From Fonticula-like sp. SCN 57-25 (Eukaryota; Nucleariida; Rotosphaerida), in assembly GCA_001724245.1 (NCBI GenBank), contig MEDX01000123.1, forward strand, positions 1 through 23,076: DNA of 23,076 nt, given 5' to 3'. The notes under the pieces are model-generated. The model was not told where the DNA came from. It saw only the letters and a list, made by a program, of their open reading frames with translations, and searched no databases. Positions 1-9,534 of this stretch are shown one piece after another. Numbering within the stretch: position 1 is the first letter of the stretch; each line of letters starts with the position of its first letter. Made by a program: the position numbers and the translations under genes.

Positions 1-1015
1 ACGGCCGCACGTCAGGTATGCCTATAGTAGTTTTCGTTTGTTTGTATCGTGTATGTGCTCCTAACGAATGCCAACCATGTAGGAGGTTACGCACGATGTG
101 CTCGAATTCCTCGCTGAACTGCGCAAGCATGTCGTAATCGGTTTTGTGGGTGGCTCTGACCTCCCCAAGCAGCTGGAGCAGCTTGGCGCGAACGGTACGT
201 ATTGCCTGTTTAAATGAAGCGCGTCTTACGGACAATTGGTGTTCATTAGCTCTTGCCATGTTTGATTTTGCCTTTGCTGAGAATGGCCTCACCGCGTATC
301 GTAAGCAAGTTCCTTTGCCCGCGCAAAGCTTCATCAACCACATTGGTGAGGAACGCTACCAAGAGCTCGTTAACTTTATTCTTCGCTACGTTGCTGACCT
401 CAAAATCCCGAAAAAGCGGTGCGGTTACCGGTCGCTTTTGCCGATGGTTTGCTCAACTGCGTCTGCAGTGGCACTTTTGTCGAGTACCGCCGGGGCATGA
501 TCAATGTTTCCCCGATCGGCCGCAACTGCTCGTGCGTACCGCGGCTCTTTGATTCAATGTGTAACATAGGTGTCAATATAGGAAAGAGGAGCGAGACGAG
601 TTTGAGGCGTATGACAAGGTGCGTTCGTTTCTTTGCCCCAGTTAACTCACAGCGGCGAGCAGATTCACGGCATTCGGAGCACTATGGTGGAAAAATTAAA
701 AGAAAAGTTCGCTGATTTTGGTCTCACGTTCAGTATTGGTACGGCCTGTTGCTCTCGTATTTGACATCAAAGCTGACTTTTTGCATGATGGTAGGAGGCC
801 AGATCTCGTTTGACGTGTTCCCGACGGGCTGGGACAAGACGTACTGCTTGCGCTTCCTTGAAAACGAGGGTTTTGACACAATCCACTTTTGTGGAGACAA
901 GACCTTTAAAGGGGGCAACGATTATGAGATCTTTACCCATTCTTCGGTCACCGGTCACACAGTGCAGAGCCCGCAGGACACCATGCAATGCATGAAGGCG
1001 CTCTTTTTCAAGTAG
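1..1015 (+). CDS. SEC53: Phosphomannomutase (PMM/Sec53), 5' partial
   Basis: Converts mannose-6-phosphate to mannose-1-phosphate in the cytosol, the step feeding GDP-mannose and hence N-glycans, O-mannosylation and GPI anchors. Exons: <1-15, 83-194, 250-418, 469-531, 582-618, 663-738, 795-1015 (stop TAG). Spliced sequence follows the eukaryotic PMM family almost colinearly: [71 protein letters not shown] and [20 protein letters not shown] metal and phosphate loops (here [15 protein letters not shown]). Only the tail of exon 1 (TAARQ) is inside the window, so the N-terminal DxDGT nucleophile motif, about 20 residues upstream, is not seen. Introns are 44-67 nt; exon 5 is only 37 nt. Its 3' end converges on RIO1 with a 121 bp gap. 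Family assignment is very secure; the exact acceptor at 663 was chosen by alignment to yeast/human PMM. Confidence 0.95.
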
Positions 1016-1136
1016 GGGTATTGCTCTGAAAGTGTCCCATATTTATCCATCCCTTATCATTTGTTTGACGCAACGTAATAATATATCAACATTACTATGA
1101 AAAATATCTACCATTCATCTCTGCGCAAAGCGTATA
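1016..1136. other. Convergent intergenic gap between PMM and RIO1
   Basis: AT-rich 121 bp between two stop codons. Presumably holds overlapping 3' UTRs; no ORF or structured element is evident. Confidence 0.6.
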
Positions 1137-2926
1137 TCACTTTGCTTTCTTGGAATTCTTCTCGGCCCTCTTTTTCACGTGCTTGGGAAGCTTGTTCTTA
1201 CGCCGTTCCCTGTTTGCCTCCTTGACCGCCTTTTTATGAGCCTTCTTGTCTAGTGCGGCCGGTCCACTTGCACCTTCCGCCTCGTCTGCCTCCTCCTCAC
1301 TGTCAGACTCGGAACCTGAAGCGCTGTCAGGCTCGGCAGAAGGCGTTGCGGCACTCTCTGCCGCGTCGGTTGCCGCATCGGCGGTTGATGAAGGTGACGC
1401 CACCTGGGCCCCCTCTGTTGGTTGCTCCGACGCAACGCCGGTGAGACTGCGGTACAAAAGGTCGTCGGCATTGCCCTTGAACACCTTGAGAGAATCACGC
1501 TCGGCGTCCACAACTTCAAAAAGAGAACGTGGGATAAAAGAACGCTTAAAAACCTCCTCCTCCATGCGTAGCTCGTGGCTCTCGGCATAGTCAGCCGGCC
1601 GCGCATCAAGCTCAATACGCTTCTGTGCCATCAAAGCGCGAATCCCATCGTCGTCATTGGGCAGTTCCAGGCTTGTGACGAAATCAAAAAGCTCGCGAAC
1701 AGTAAAAACGGCGACACCGCGCTTGCTGAAGAAGTCGTTCACGTTCGTGACATCCGTGCGCAAGAAATCAAGGGCGTGCGGATGGTCGTGCTCCACCGAT
1801 TGCGAAACGTCAATGATGTAGAGCGTGCTACGCCAATACAATATGTTGTATTCGCTCAAGTCGGCGTGTACGAGGCGACAACGCTGGAATAGCACGCGCA
1901 TCGAATGAACCAATTGGTCGTAGAGCGCAGGAAGCTTAGCAGCGTCGATACTCGCGTCCTTTAGACGAGGCGCGGGCCATCCGTCCTTGCCCACAAACGA
2001 CATGACAAGGACATGCTGGCGGAGCTTTATGGGCTCTGGGCAGGGGATACCTGCCAACATCAGGCTGCGTCGGAATCGTGAGCACAAGCAATACCCACCT
2101 AGCACCAAACTGCGTACCGTCTCAAGTTTCGCATCTCCTTCTCTGCCCAGACCTTGACCATCTGGCGTGGGTTGTGTTTGCCATACCCGTGCCTGAAGCG
2201 GAATTCGCCTGTAACGTAACGATCGCGGTCCTTAAAAACGAGAATGGAGGTCTTGTAGACCTTGATTGCGCGCTCCTCCCCAGCAGCCGTGCGTGCATGA
2301 TACACGTTCGCTTCCTTGCCCGTGCTTACGCAGCCGTTAATTTCCTCAATGAGGTTCTGGGCCAACATCTTGAAGAGGATCATGCGTGTCCGCGGGTCCA
2401 GCACCTGCTCGACCGTCGCACGGTCAGACTTGTCCCTAAGCTGGGCCTTTTCTCCTTCAGCCTTGCGGGAGCCAGTGCTGCCAGCCTTAAAGTCGGACAT
2501 CATTGTCACGTTAAGACGGTTTTGAAATCTAGCAAAGTCAAGCGGCTGCATGGCTTGCTTGGCGCCGCTCGATGGGTTGGCTTTCTGCTCCTGCTGCTGG
2601 CGCTGCTGCTGCTTTTGCTGCCGAGCCTGCGCGGCCTGCTGCTGGAACTCTGACGTATTCCCGACACCTCCCTCCTTCATACGCGCATACCGCTTGGTGA
2701 GGTCTCCGGTCGCACCCTGGAACACCTCGTCATAAAAGACGGGCTCGCCCTCCTCGCTGTCGTCGGCGTCGACGTCGACCAGGAAGTCTTCGTCTTCAAG
2801 GTCCGCATCAGAATCGCTATCTAACCGCTCGTTCGCGGTAGCCTCTTGATCACCAGACACAAAACGACCCGCAGACGCAAGCGTTAGGGCTTCTGTCCCC
2901 TCCACTGCATCCTCAAACTCGTCCAT
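1137..2926 (-). CDS. RIO1: RIO1-family atypical protein kinase/ATPase
   Basis: Cytoplasmic atypical kinase/ATPase required for late 40S maturation. Exons on the minus strand: 2926-2118 and 2064-1137, with one 53 nt intron (donor GTACGC), giving 578 aa. Splicing restores [16 protein letters not shown], the family's invariant stretch. Visible RIO features: P-loop [11 protein letters not shown] near residue 201, the Lys of AIKVYKTS near 222, [18 protein letters not shown], catalytic [10 protein letters not shown] (Asp about 338) and metal loop [15 protein letters not shown] followed by [13 protein letters not shown]. The N-terminus is acidic with a Gln-rich stretch (about 100-117). The C-terminus has an acidic/Ser segment and then a very Lys/Arg-rich tail, as in Rio1. 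Start is the ATG at 2926; an upstream extension has only non-ATG codons. Divergent from the oxidoreductase-like gene. Confidence 0.96.
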
Positions 2927-3162
2927 GATTCTACCCCACGATGCTGCCAAACTCGCAGCAAACGCGTGGCGATGGACTATTGCAAACTGGGTTAAGTTTG
3001 CATCCGAAGGTCAACGTCACCCACACACCGATTCTACCAACCCAACCACCCAGACCCAGTCAACGTCGTTCGCAAGCACACTTGGTCTCTGCCGGCAAAC
3101 GGTTTTCAAACATCATCGTCTTTCTTCGCTTGCCGGTTATTCCCGGCCACTGGGCGCCTGTG
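2927..3162. promoter_or_regulatory. Divergent promoter, RIO1 / oxidoreductase-like gene
   Basis: 236 bp between the two start codons, so it must carry both promoters and 5' UTRs. A C-rich tract on the plus strand lies near 3019-3062. Open frames run through it on the plus strand but lack family similarity. No clear TATA box or named binding site was recognised. Confidence 0.5.
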
Positions 3163-3633
3163 ATGCTTGGAGTTCGTCGTACGCTTGGCACAACGCTGCG
3201 GGCCGGTGCGGCCGAGCGCAGCTACTCATTCTACGACCTGGCCGTTCGGTATGCGTCAATTGGCCGGCCGTCAGTGGTCTCGAGCCCAATGCCGAAAACG
3301 GTGGGCGACATTGTGCGCCAAGTACGAGGCGACATGTCTATTGCCCCTCCTGAGGCAAAGGCAACTATGTACGCGCGACGCCCACAAGCTGCTGTGAGTA
3401 CTGACGATTTGTCATTCGAACAGGATGGTTGAGGGGAACCCAATCGAGTGCTGCATGAGTGGCTGTAGGCACTGTGTGCTGGACGACCACCGCGCCAAAG
3501 CGCTTCCTTCGTCTGATACCGTGGTGCGCATTACTCTCCCTTTATAGTGTTCTCACGCTCCTTGCGGCAGATGAAGGCTGGCCTTAGCGCATTCGAAGAG
3601 TTGGAACGCAAGCTAAAGGAAAGTTCAAGTTGA
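3163..3633 (+). CDS. Small oxidoreductase-like domain protein (OXLD1-type), probably mitochondrial
   Basis: Predicted 122 aa from exons 3163-3368, 3424-3523 and 3571-3633 (stop TGA); exon lengths sum to a multiple of three. The core after splicing is GNPIECCMSGCRHCVLD, the CCxSGCxxC signature of the 'oxidoreductase-like' N-terminal family to which human OXLD1 belongs. It is followed by a short helical tail, LSAFEELERKLKE. The N-terminus (MLGVRRTLGTTLRAGAAERS) is Arg/Ala/Thr-rich and lacks acids for 16 residues, as expected of a mitochondrial presequence. The biochemical role of the family is unknown; the four clustered cysteines suggest metal or redox binding (inference). The first donor (GTACGC at 3369) was chosen because it alone restores the frame, giving KATMMVEGNP. 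Start choice is moderately certain. Confidence 0.72.
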
Positions 3634-3730
3634 ATTATCTCTTTTGCGTGCAGACTTTATTCTTTCGTGCTCTGTACTTTAAAATGTTTTGCCATTATGT
3701 GATTATGTAATTACTAGAAATATAACACCA
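3634..3730. other. Convergent intergenic gap
   Basis: 97 bp AT-rich segment between the stops of the oxidoreductase-like gene and the GUCD1-type gene. It probably holds both 3' UTRs and nothing else visible. Confidence 0.55.
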
Positions 3731-4432
3731 CTAAACGATGACCAACGCATCCTTGTCAGTCCCAGGATGCGCCCTTGCGCGACGAAGGCGCTCGCTTGAA
3801 ATCGCGCATTCGTCGTCTTACAATGTATTAGCTGAGTTTTTTTCCCATATTACCTGCGTACTGGGTTCGGCGGCAGGGTTACGGTAGAAGAACATATCTG
3901 ACGATGGCTCATACGCATACACCAGGATGTAATGACCTTTCATTCTTACTCAGTGGCGTCTTCAAGACCGTTCATTCATACCGTGAAACATGCTTGAATG
4001 TGGTGATACGTCTTTCCCTAATGCGTATTCGTTTACGAGTAGAATAATAAGCTTGCCGCTCAGCAGAATATTTGAAAGGTCTGACTCGACAAGGTGACGT
4101 TCATAGACAGAAAGTCCACGCTCGACGCAGTCAGCAAAGATGCCATTGACCCGCCGGCAATCGTCTTTGAAATTTGTTTCCTGGTAGAATTCAAAAGCAG
4201 TATGTGTCTCCTGTGCCCCGAGTGATGTCGTGTAGTAATCGCACTGTGAGCCGCACTCCCGCAAAGCACAAAACAGGTCAATTGTCCAGACACTTTTGCT
4301 TGGAAACATAGCCAACAATCTCTCATACGTGTGTAATGATGTACGATGTATCAAAACCATTGCCGCACATGCTAGGCCGCAGTCCCAGTCGCTCTGCTGA
4401 GAAATGTGGGGAGGGTGGCCGCTGCGATGCAT
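3731..4432 (-). CDS. GUCD1-type (guanylyl cyclase domain-containing 1) family protein
   Basis: Predicted 203 aa. Exons on the minus strand: 4432-3982, 3936-3862 and 3816-3731, with two 45 nt introns. Family marks: HISQQSDWDCGLACAAMVL near residues 9-25, MFHGHYILVYAYEP across the first junction, FFYRNPAAEP, and a C-terminal PGTDKDALVIV that matches the GTDED..L ending of plant and animal members. Despite the name, the fold resembles papain-like C39 peptidases. Here Cys18 of DWDCGLAC, His152 of GHY and Asn of RNPAA sit where a cysteine-peptidase triad would (inference). The second donor (GTACGC at 3861) was chosen because it restores the C-terminal frame. Function in fungi is not established. 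Start is the first in-frame ATG at 4432. Confidence 0.82.
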
Positions 4433-4825
4433 CTGCGGAGGTCATGCCGAACCAAAGGCCAAACGCAACTAAGCACCATTGTTTGCAGTTTGCGCGCAGG
4501 TTTGCAGTTTGCAGTTTGGATTTGATATTGCAACCGAAGTGCTGTGATCATTGCATCCGCGTGTATCCGAGGACCATCCCCGCATCCCAGCACATCCGTG
4601 CCACCATCGGCTGCATCCCCATCGTATCCACACTCGTGACACGTTGTGGGATACTGTGGCGGTCGCGCTTGGGCCTTGAACTGGACTCGGATCTTTTGCG
4701 AGCCTTTTCGAGACACGGCCGAACCCACCCGTACGCGATGGACCATGCCGTCACACTCGGAACGACATACTAACTCGAACGCCTTGCGTATTGTCCAGTG
4801 CTTGCGCGATCCTCCTCTGACGATC
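4433..4825. promoter_or_regulatory. Divergent promoter region, GUCD1-type / RRM genes
   Basis: 393 bp between the two start codons. It contains a cluster of TTTGCAG heptamers (4482-4514) and a GC-rich half near the RRM gene. Its last part (from 4646) is open in the RRM reading frame with one further in-frame ATG at 4745, so an N-terminal extension of 27 residues is possible. I kept the ATG at 4826 because of its better context and proximity to the first RRM. A minus-strand ORF crossing the region has no recognised similarity. Confidence 0.5.
4481..4520. repeat. Cluster of TTTGCAG heptamer repeats
   Basis: TTTGCAG occurs at 4482-4488, 4501-4507 and 4508-4514, the last two directly in tandem, with a related TTTGCGCGCAG between. 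It lies in the shared promoter about 50-80 bp upstream of the GUCD1-type start. It could be a transcription factor array or simple slippage; no factor is assigned. Confidence 0.6.
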
Positions 4826-7070
4826 ATGGCCGCTGGTTTGAATAAGAGCTCTACTGGTTCCACAATGTCGTCTTCCTCCGTGATGCCCAACGCGCGCTCG
4901 ATCTACCTTGGTAACGTGGATCCTCAGGTACGTTCAGTCGACCGTCGCCCTGTATTACTCACGACCTTGCTGGACATAGACATCGTATGAGGAGCTCATT
5001 GACCACATATCGGGCGGCAATCTGGACTCGGTCCGCGTACTCCCCGACAAGCAGTGTGCCTTTGTGACGTTTTTGAGCCCCATGTCAGCGAAGATCTTCC
5101 TAGATGACATTTCTGCGAACGGCCTCACCATCAAGGGCCGCCAGCTGAAGGCGAACTGGGGAAAAGTTACTCCCGTACCGGCTGATGTTGAGCGCCATGT
5201 GTTGCAAGGCGCGACACGGGCAGTATTCGTCGGTGGCATCACGGATGTATGTCGCTCCCCCGTGTCATACGTCTCCGGCTAACTTTCGCGGCAGGGCATG
5301 ACGGAGGATTTTTTCCGCGCGGATTTCGAACGTTTTGGGAGCGTTGATACGGTCAAGGTCCTTCCAGACAAGAAGGTGGCATTTGTTCATTTCACTTCAA
5401 TCAACTTTGCCATCAAGGCGGTTGCCCAGCTCCGCACAGAGGAGCGCTTCAAGGGGCACAAGATTGACTACGGACGCGACCGTAGCAATAGGATGCCACG
5501 TCGTGCAGGCGGTGGTCCGCCACCAGGCTCTGTTACCCCTATGGTTGACATTCCCGATGCGAATGCGCCTGCCTACCGTACCGTCTATCTTGGGAATATG
5601 GATCCTGATACGACGCCGGATGAGCTCTGCGCAATTGTGCGGGGTGGACAAATTGATAGCATTAAGATGATTCCCGACAAGCAGCACGCTTTTGTTGCGT
5701 TCGTCACTGCGGACGGTGCTGCGACTTTCTATGCTGCTTGTAGCGCCAACGCGCCTGTTGTGCGCGGCCGTACATTAAAGGTCGGATGGGGCAAGGAGTC
5801 CCCGTTGCCTAGCGAAGTGGCGATGCTCGTACGTCAAGGTGCTACGCGCAACGTTTACGTGGGCCAGATTGATGATTTGGTTACGCCGGAACGGCTTCGT
5901 GTCGATTTTGCGCCGTTTGGCACGCTCGAATCCGTTGCGATCGTGCGCGAGAAGAAATGCGCATTTGTTGCTTTCCTTTCCATCCAGGCGGCGGCTAAAG
6001 CGATTCAGGCGCTCAAGAACGACCAGGCGTACGCTCACTTCAAGCTGAACTATGGCAAGGACAACTGTGCCCGCCAGCCCCGCTCCTCAGGCTCGTCGAA
6101 CGGCCAGGCGCATTCCTCGGGCCCGAACGCCAACGGCAACACCAGCCACAGCAACTCGAACGGCTATGGAAATGGCTCTGCTTACGGCCAATCGTTCAGC
6201 CCGCCTATTCCGAGCCTTGGTTCTGGCGGAAACGCGCCTGCCAACGGCACTTCGTCCGGCGGGTCGCCGAATGGCCTCTCCCTTAGCCTGTCTAGCTCTG
6301 AGAATGGAATGTTTGGCTCCAGCTTTTACTACCAGCCGGAACCCTCGCCTACTTACCAGTCGCAGTACATGAATGCGTCCATGTATTCGTCGTCACCGCC
6401 GTCGCATTCGTCGTCGCCGTCCTCGATGACTGGGGGGCCGAGCTCAAACACGCCGACATATTCATTTGCGCAGCAGCCGAGTCAGTCGTCGCAGCCTCCG
6501 CTTCATCAACCTCAGCCCGTCCGTGCCCTTTCGCAGCAGATGGCGAACCATTCCATCTCGCCGCTGGTGCAGCCCAGCGGCTCTGCGGCGTCTAACCAGT
6601 ACGGGGCGTCCGCCTTTTCCACCGGACTCTTTGGTTCGTCAGCACCGTCTCCAAGCGCCCTTCCTTCGCCCGGCGGCTACAGTCCTTCGGGAACCCCTCT
6701 CGGCAGCTCTAGCTCTCCGTTCTTTGGTTCCTACGGCGGCCAGGCGAGCAATGGAGCTTTCTCGGGCTTCTCGAACAGCTACTCGACGACTCCGCTCTCG
6801 TCGGCGATCAATGGTGAGCACTCGTCGGCCGCATCTTCAAAGTCGTCTTCTCCCGCCCCGGGATCCAACGGGAGTGGCTACGGTGCCTCGTTCCCTTCCT
6901 ACGGCCAGTTTTCGCAAGCGTTTGACAGCGGTGCTTCCAGCCCCACTGGCGCCACCGAGCCCAGCGGATTTGGCCTTGGTGTGCCGGTCCTTAGCGCGCT
7001 TGGGAGTCTTTCATCGCAGTCGTCCGCATTTGCATCGTATGGATCGGGCAGCTACAATACGTACTACTAG
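4826..7070 (+). CDS. Four-RRM RNA-binding protein, Nrd1/Msa2 type, with low-complexity tail
   Basis: Predicted 714 aa. Exons 4826-4927, 4980-5246 and 5295-7070 (stop TAG). Four RRMs at about residues 25-100, 115-190, 215-290 and 307-380. Their RNP2 motifs are IYLGNV, VFVGGI, VYLGNM and VYVGQI; their RNP1 cores are CAFVTF, VAFVHF, HAFVAF and CAFVAF. After RRM1 and RRM3 comes a NWGK/GWGK turn and a QGATR linker; after RRM2 and RRM4 comes YGRD or YGKD. This architecture matches fungal Nrd1/Msa2 proteins, which bind mRNA and modulate differentiation and cytokinesis genes in fission yeast. Residues after about 385 are Ser/Gly/Pro/Asn/Gln-rich with scattered Tyr (SYG-like), a likely disordered, condensate-prone tail, longer than in yeast homologues. 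Both introns are phase 0 and fall just after RNP2 of RRM1 and RRM2. Confidence 0.93.
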
Positions 7071-7728
7071 ATTTGCGCTGTGCAGACGACCGGGCGATTG
7101 CTGATTATATTTATGTGGATATTCGTACTTATGCATTGTGCAATTCGCTATTGGTGTTATTCATATGGGAGTACCGGCTCGTCCTTTCTCCCATCGATGT
7201 TTCGTGTGTCAATTTCTACGTAAAGTTGCCGTGTTTAATATTTTGTGCCGAAAACTAATTTTGATCAAATATTCTCATCTTTGAAACCACTACTCTACCA
7301 CTTAATTTTTTCCCTCTCTTTTGGGGCGCCCCACTTTTATTACCTACCCCTATAGTTATCAGCTGTTTCAGCTTGAAATGCCCTGTTCCGCATTGTGCTG
7401 TTTTCCTTTGCAAGCTGGTTTTGGCAGCATTGTTCCGTTCCTGAAGTAGAGATGTGTGTTTCTGTCTGCGGGGTATCGGCCTCCCTCTGCCGGCTGGCCT
7501 GATTATGAGAGCCCGCAATTTCCTGTGCCCCTGTTTCTGTTATCTTTGCGCCGCGCTCTGTGTGCCGGCGGCGCAGTTTTCTCGATCTATCCATTTGGGT
7601 CCATGAGCCGCCCATGCAGTTCCAGCTATTGTTTTAGATGAAGATAATAACAGGCCGTTTTTGCCTTGAAACCTCTCTTTACGTTGCCTATAGAAATATG
7701 ATACAAAAAAAATTAAATTGCCCATGAA
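7071..7728. other. Long convergent non-coding region (658 bp)
   Basis: Lies between the stop of the RRM gene and the stop of the AIP-like gene. Short ORFs on both strands have no family similarity. The sequence holds a perfect 12 bp palindrome at 7322-7333, a small inverted repeat AGCTG-TTT-CAGCT at 7361-7373, and several T or A runs. I looked for tRNA B boxes and the conserved cores of U1, U2, U5, U6 and RNase P RNA and saw none. It is much longer than the other convergent gaps here (about 100-220 bp), so a long 3' UTR or unannotated ncRNA remains possible. Confidence 0.55.
7322..7333. repeat. 12 bp perfect palindrome TGGGGCGCCCCA
   Basis: Self-complementary GC block flanked by T-rich sequence on both sides, inside the long non-coding gap. 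It could be a protein-binding site or part of a transcript hairpin; function unknown. Confidence 0.5.
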
Positions 7729-9377
7729 TCAATAAAAGATGCGCTGATACGCTCGGATCTCGTTCTTTCGCGTTGTTTCGAGGATGTTGACCGCGGTGCG
7801 AATTTCACGCGCGAGCTCAAGCGCGTCGACCGCTGGGTTGCCCTCGAGCACTGGCGAACGGTGATGAGCGTGAGCAAAACTGCATACGGGCGATGAACGT
7901 GAATCGTACGTCGAAACTCGGCGAGTGCCTTGTCGGCGTCTCTTCCGCGCCGCAACAGCGCCTGAGCGCGACGGTAGCGCGCCTTGACATTGTTGGGGTC
8001 GTCATTGAGCACGTCGGTACACTCGCGCACAACGACGCTGTAGTCGCCAAGCTTGAGCTTTGTAGCAGCATAGTTCAGTTTACACACGTTGCGCAATGCG
8101 ATGCACTCGGCCTCGTCGACGCCTGCAGTATCCCAAGCGTCGGTGTACCGCGCTGTCAGCAGACTCTCCAAGAACAAGAGAGCGCGCTCGTATTTAGCGA
8201 CAGCTCTGCGAATATCGCCGCCCTTGTAATGCGCATTCCCCTTCTCCTTCAGGAGGGCTGCCTCCTCCAGCCGCTCCCGGATCGAGCACTCCCACGGGTC
8301 CTTGGGGAACTCGCCGGGGCGCTGCGCAGCCACCAGCTCGATCTCGACACGCAGCGGAAACCCAACGTACTTTAGGACATCGGCGCTCGCCTCAATGTCG
8401 CTCGCCATCTCGTGGCCGCAGCAGCGTGAACCGCGGTTCTGTTCCCTAATTTGATCAACATGGCTGAGCCAAGGCACGTCTACAACAATGGAGCGCACTT
8501 TGCTAGCCTGCGCATCTGAACAACCATCTTGACAAACGGCTGCGAGTGCTCGGCATGCAAGTCGAGCGCCGCGATATCACCCACGTGGAGGTTCTTGGCC
8601 GCTGCTTCCAGCGCTGCAACGCCAAACCCGCGCCCAATTCTGCAAAAGGAACACAGGAGGAAAGTAAGCTGACGCCTTCGACCACACTCCCTTTCCCTTT
8701 CATTGGAACAGATTGCGCGTACCGAATGTCAAAGCGGCGAGTCTCTGGCGTCTCAACGTCGTCATGGCTCGCGTCAGCCAGCGGCGTGCGGCCGTGATGG
8801 CTGTGTGAGTGGCCATGGCCTTCATGCGAGTGGCCATGGCCGTCATGCGAGTGGTCATGCGAGTGGCCATGACCGTCATGCGAGTGCCCACCAGCAGCAC
8901 GCGCTGCGCTACCTATAGAAGCAACCCGCATGGCGTCCGAGGTGGCATCAATGGAGGAGTGGCGCGAACGGATCCTGCCGGGCTGCCCGTGGCTGTGATC
9001 CTTGTGGAAGTGGGCGTGCGAGTGGTCCGCGCCGCCATGAGAGTGGCTGTGGCTGGAGCCCATAAGGCGTGAGGGAGAATCGTCCGATTCGTCGTCGTCG
9101 TCCTGGCAAAACTCGGCGCAATCGCTCTCATCATCGTCAAGCCGACGCACAAGCTACATGGGAATGATGCTCAGCAGCTCAGTAGCACGCGAGACCATGA
9201 ACGCACCTCGTCTGACGTTATGATAACAGCTCCGGTGGACGGATCTAGAGCCCTGAATCTCACGACGGCGTTCCAGCCTTCCCCCATCCCGGGAAGCGCG
9301 GCCTCCTGCGCCACGCTGCTCTCCAGCACCACCATTCGCGCCGTCCCATCCCCCAACACGTCCACAAAGTCCGTCAT
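7729..9377 (-). CDS. AIP-like FKBP-TPR Hsp90 cochaperone with histidine-rich insertion
   Basis: Predicted 466 aa. Minus-strand exons: 9377-9207, 9153-8723, 8639-8499, 8445-7910 and 7850-7729. The join follows AIP/XAP2: an FKBP-like domain split in two (residues 1-57 and about 190-260, with FDIRIGRGFGVAALEAAAK matching the MELIIGKKF region), then SRCCGHEM, KDPWECS, and three TPRs. Carboxylate-clamp residues for an Hsp90 EEVD tail are present in KEKGN, LNYAATK and KARYRRA. The C-terminal helix ends NEIRAYQRIFY. Exon 2 (residues 58-201) is an insertion absent from AIP: an acidic stretch, then two His clusters (92-112 and 147-177, about 26 His in all) of the GHSHDGHGH type seen in metal transporters and nickel chaperones. 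Family usual length is about 330 aa. It should act as a cochaperone; metal binding is inferred. Confidence 0.88.
8790..8890 (-). repeat. Degenerate tandem repeat encoding Gly-His-Ser-His units
   Basis: On the minus strand a unit close to GGCCACTCGCATGACGG recurs several times with CAT insertions, encoding GHSHD/GHGHSH blocks (residues 147-177 of the AIP-like protein). The near-identical codons suggest recent expansion by slippage or unequal crossing over, so the copy number may vary between strains (inference). Confidence 0.7.
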
Positions 9378-9534
9378 CGTGGCCACGTGGATATGAAGCG
9401 GAAGTGGCAACTTTTGCTTATGGTTATTCAAAAATAATAGGAATGTATCATACAAAATGGTGCGCGCCCCGTGCTGCTTATAAAAATGTAGAGGTTGAAT
9501 GAAAGAAGACATGCCTGTGTACGAGATTGCGTGG
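9378..9534. other. Intergenic gap between LCL3 stop and AIP-like start
   Basis: 157 bp separating two genes on the minus strand. It is AT-rich in the middle and must contain the AIP-like promoter and the LCL3 3' UTR. No specific site recognised. Confidence 0.5.

Noticed and set aside
2078-2653. 191-codon plus-strand ORF with a Leu-rich C-terminus that resembles a membrane segment
   Set aside because: The Leu run is the antisense of the Gln-rich stretch in RIO1; no independent support.
2941-3162. Upstream extension of the oxidoreductase-like protein to an ATG at 2941
   Set aside because: It would begin 15 bp from the divergent RIO1 start and destroy the good mitochondrial presequence at 3163.
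4372-4890. 172-codon minus-strand ORF with a CHECG-like CxxC
   Set aside because: It runs antisense through the first exon of the RRM gene and overlaps the 5' end of the GUCD1-type gene in another frame. No family similarity was seen; open frames of this size arise by chance in GC-rich DNA.
7255-7728. Possible tRNA or spliceosomal RNA in the long gap
   Set aside because: No B box, no recognisable U1/U2/U5/U6 core and no RNase P core could be found by eye.
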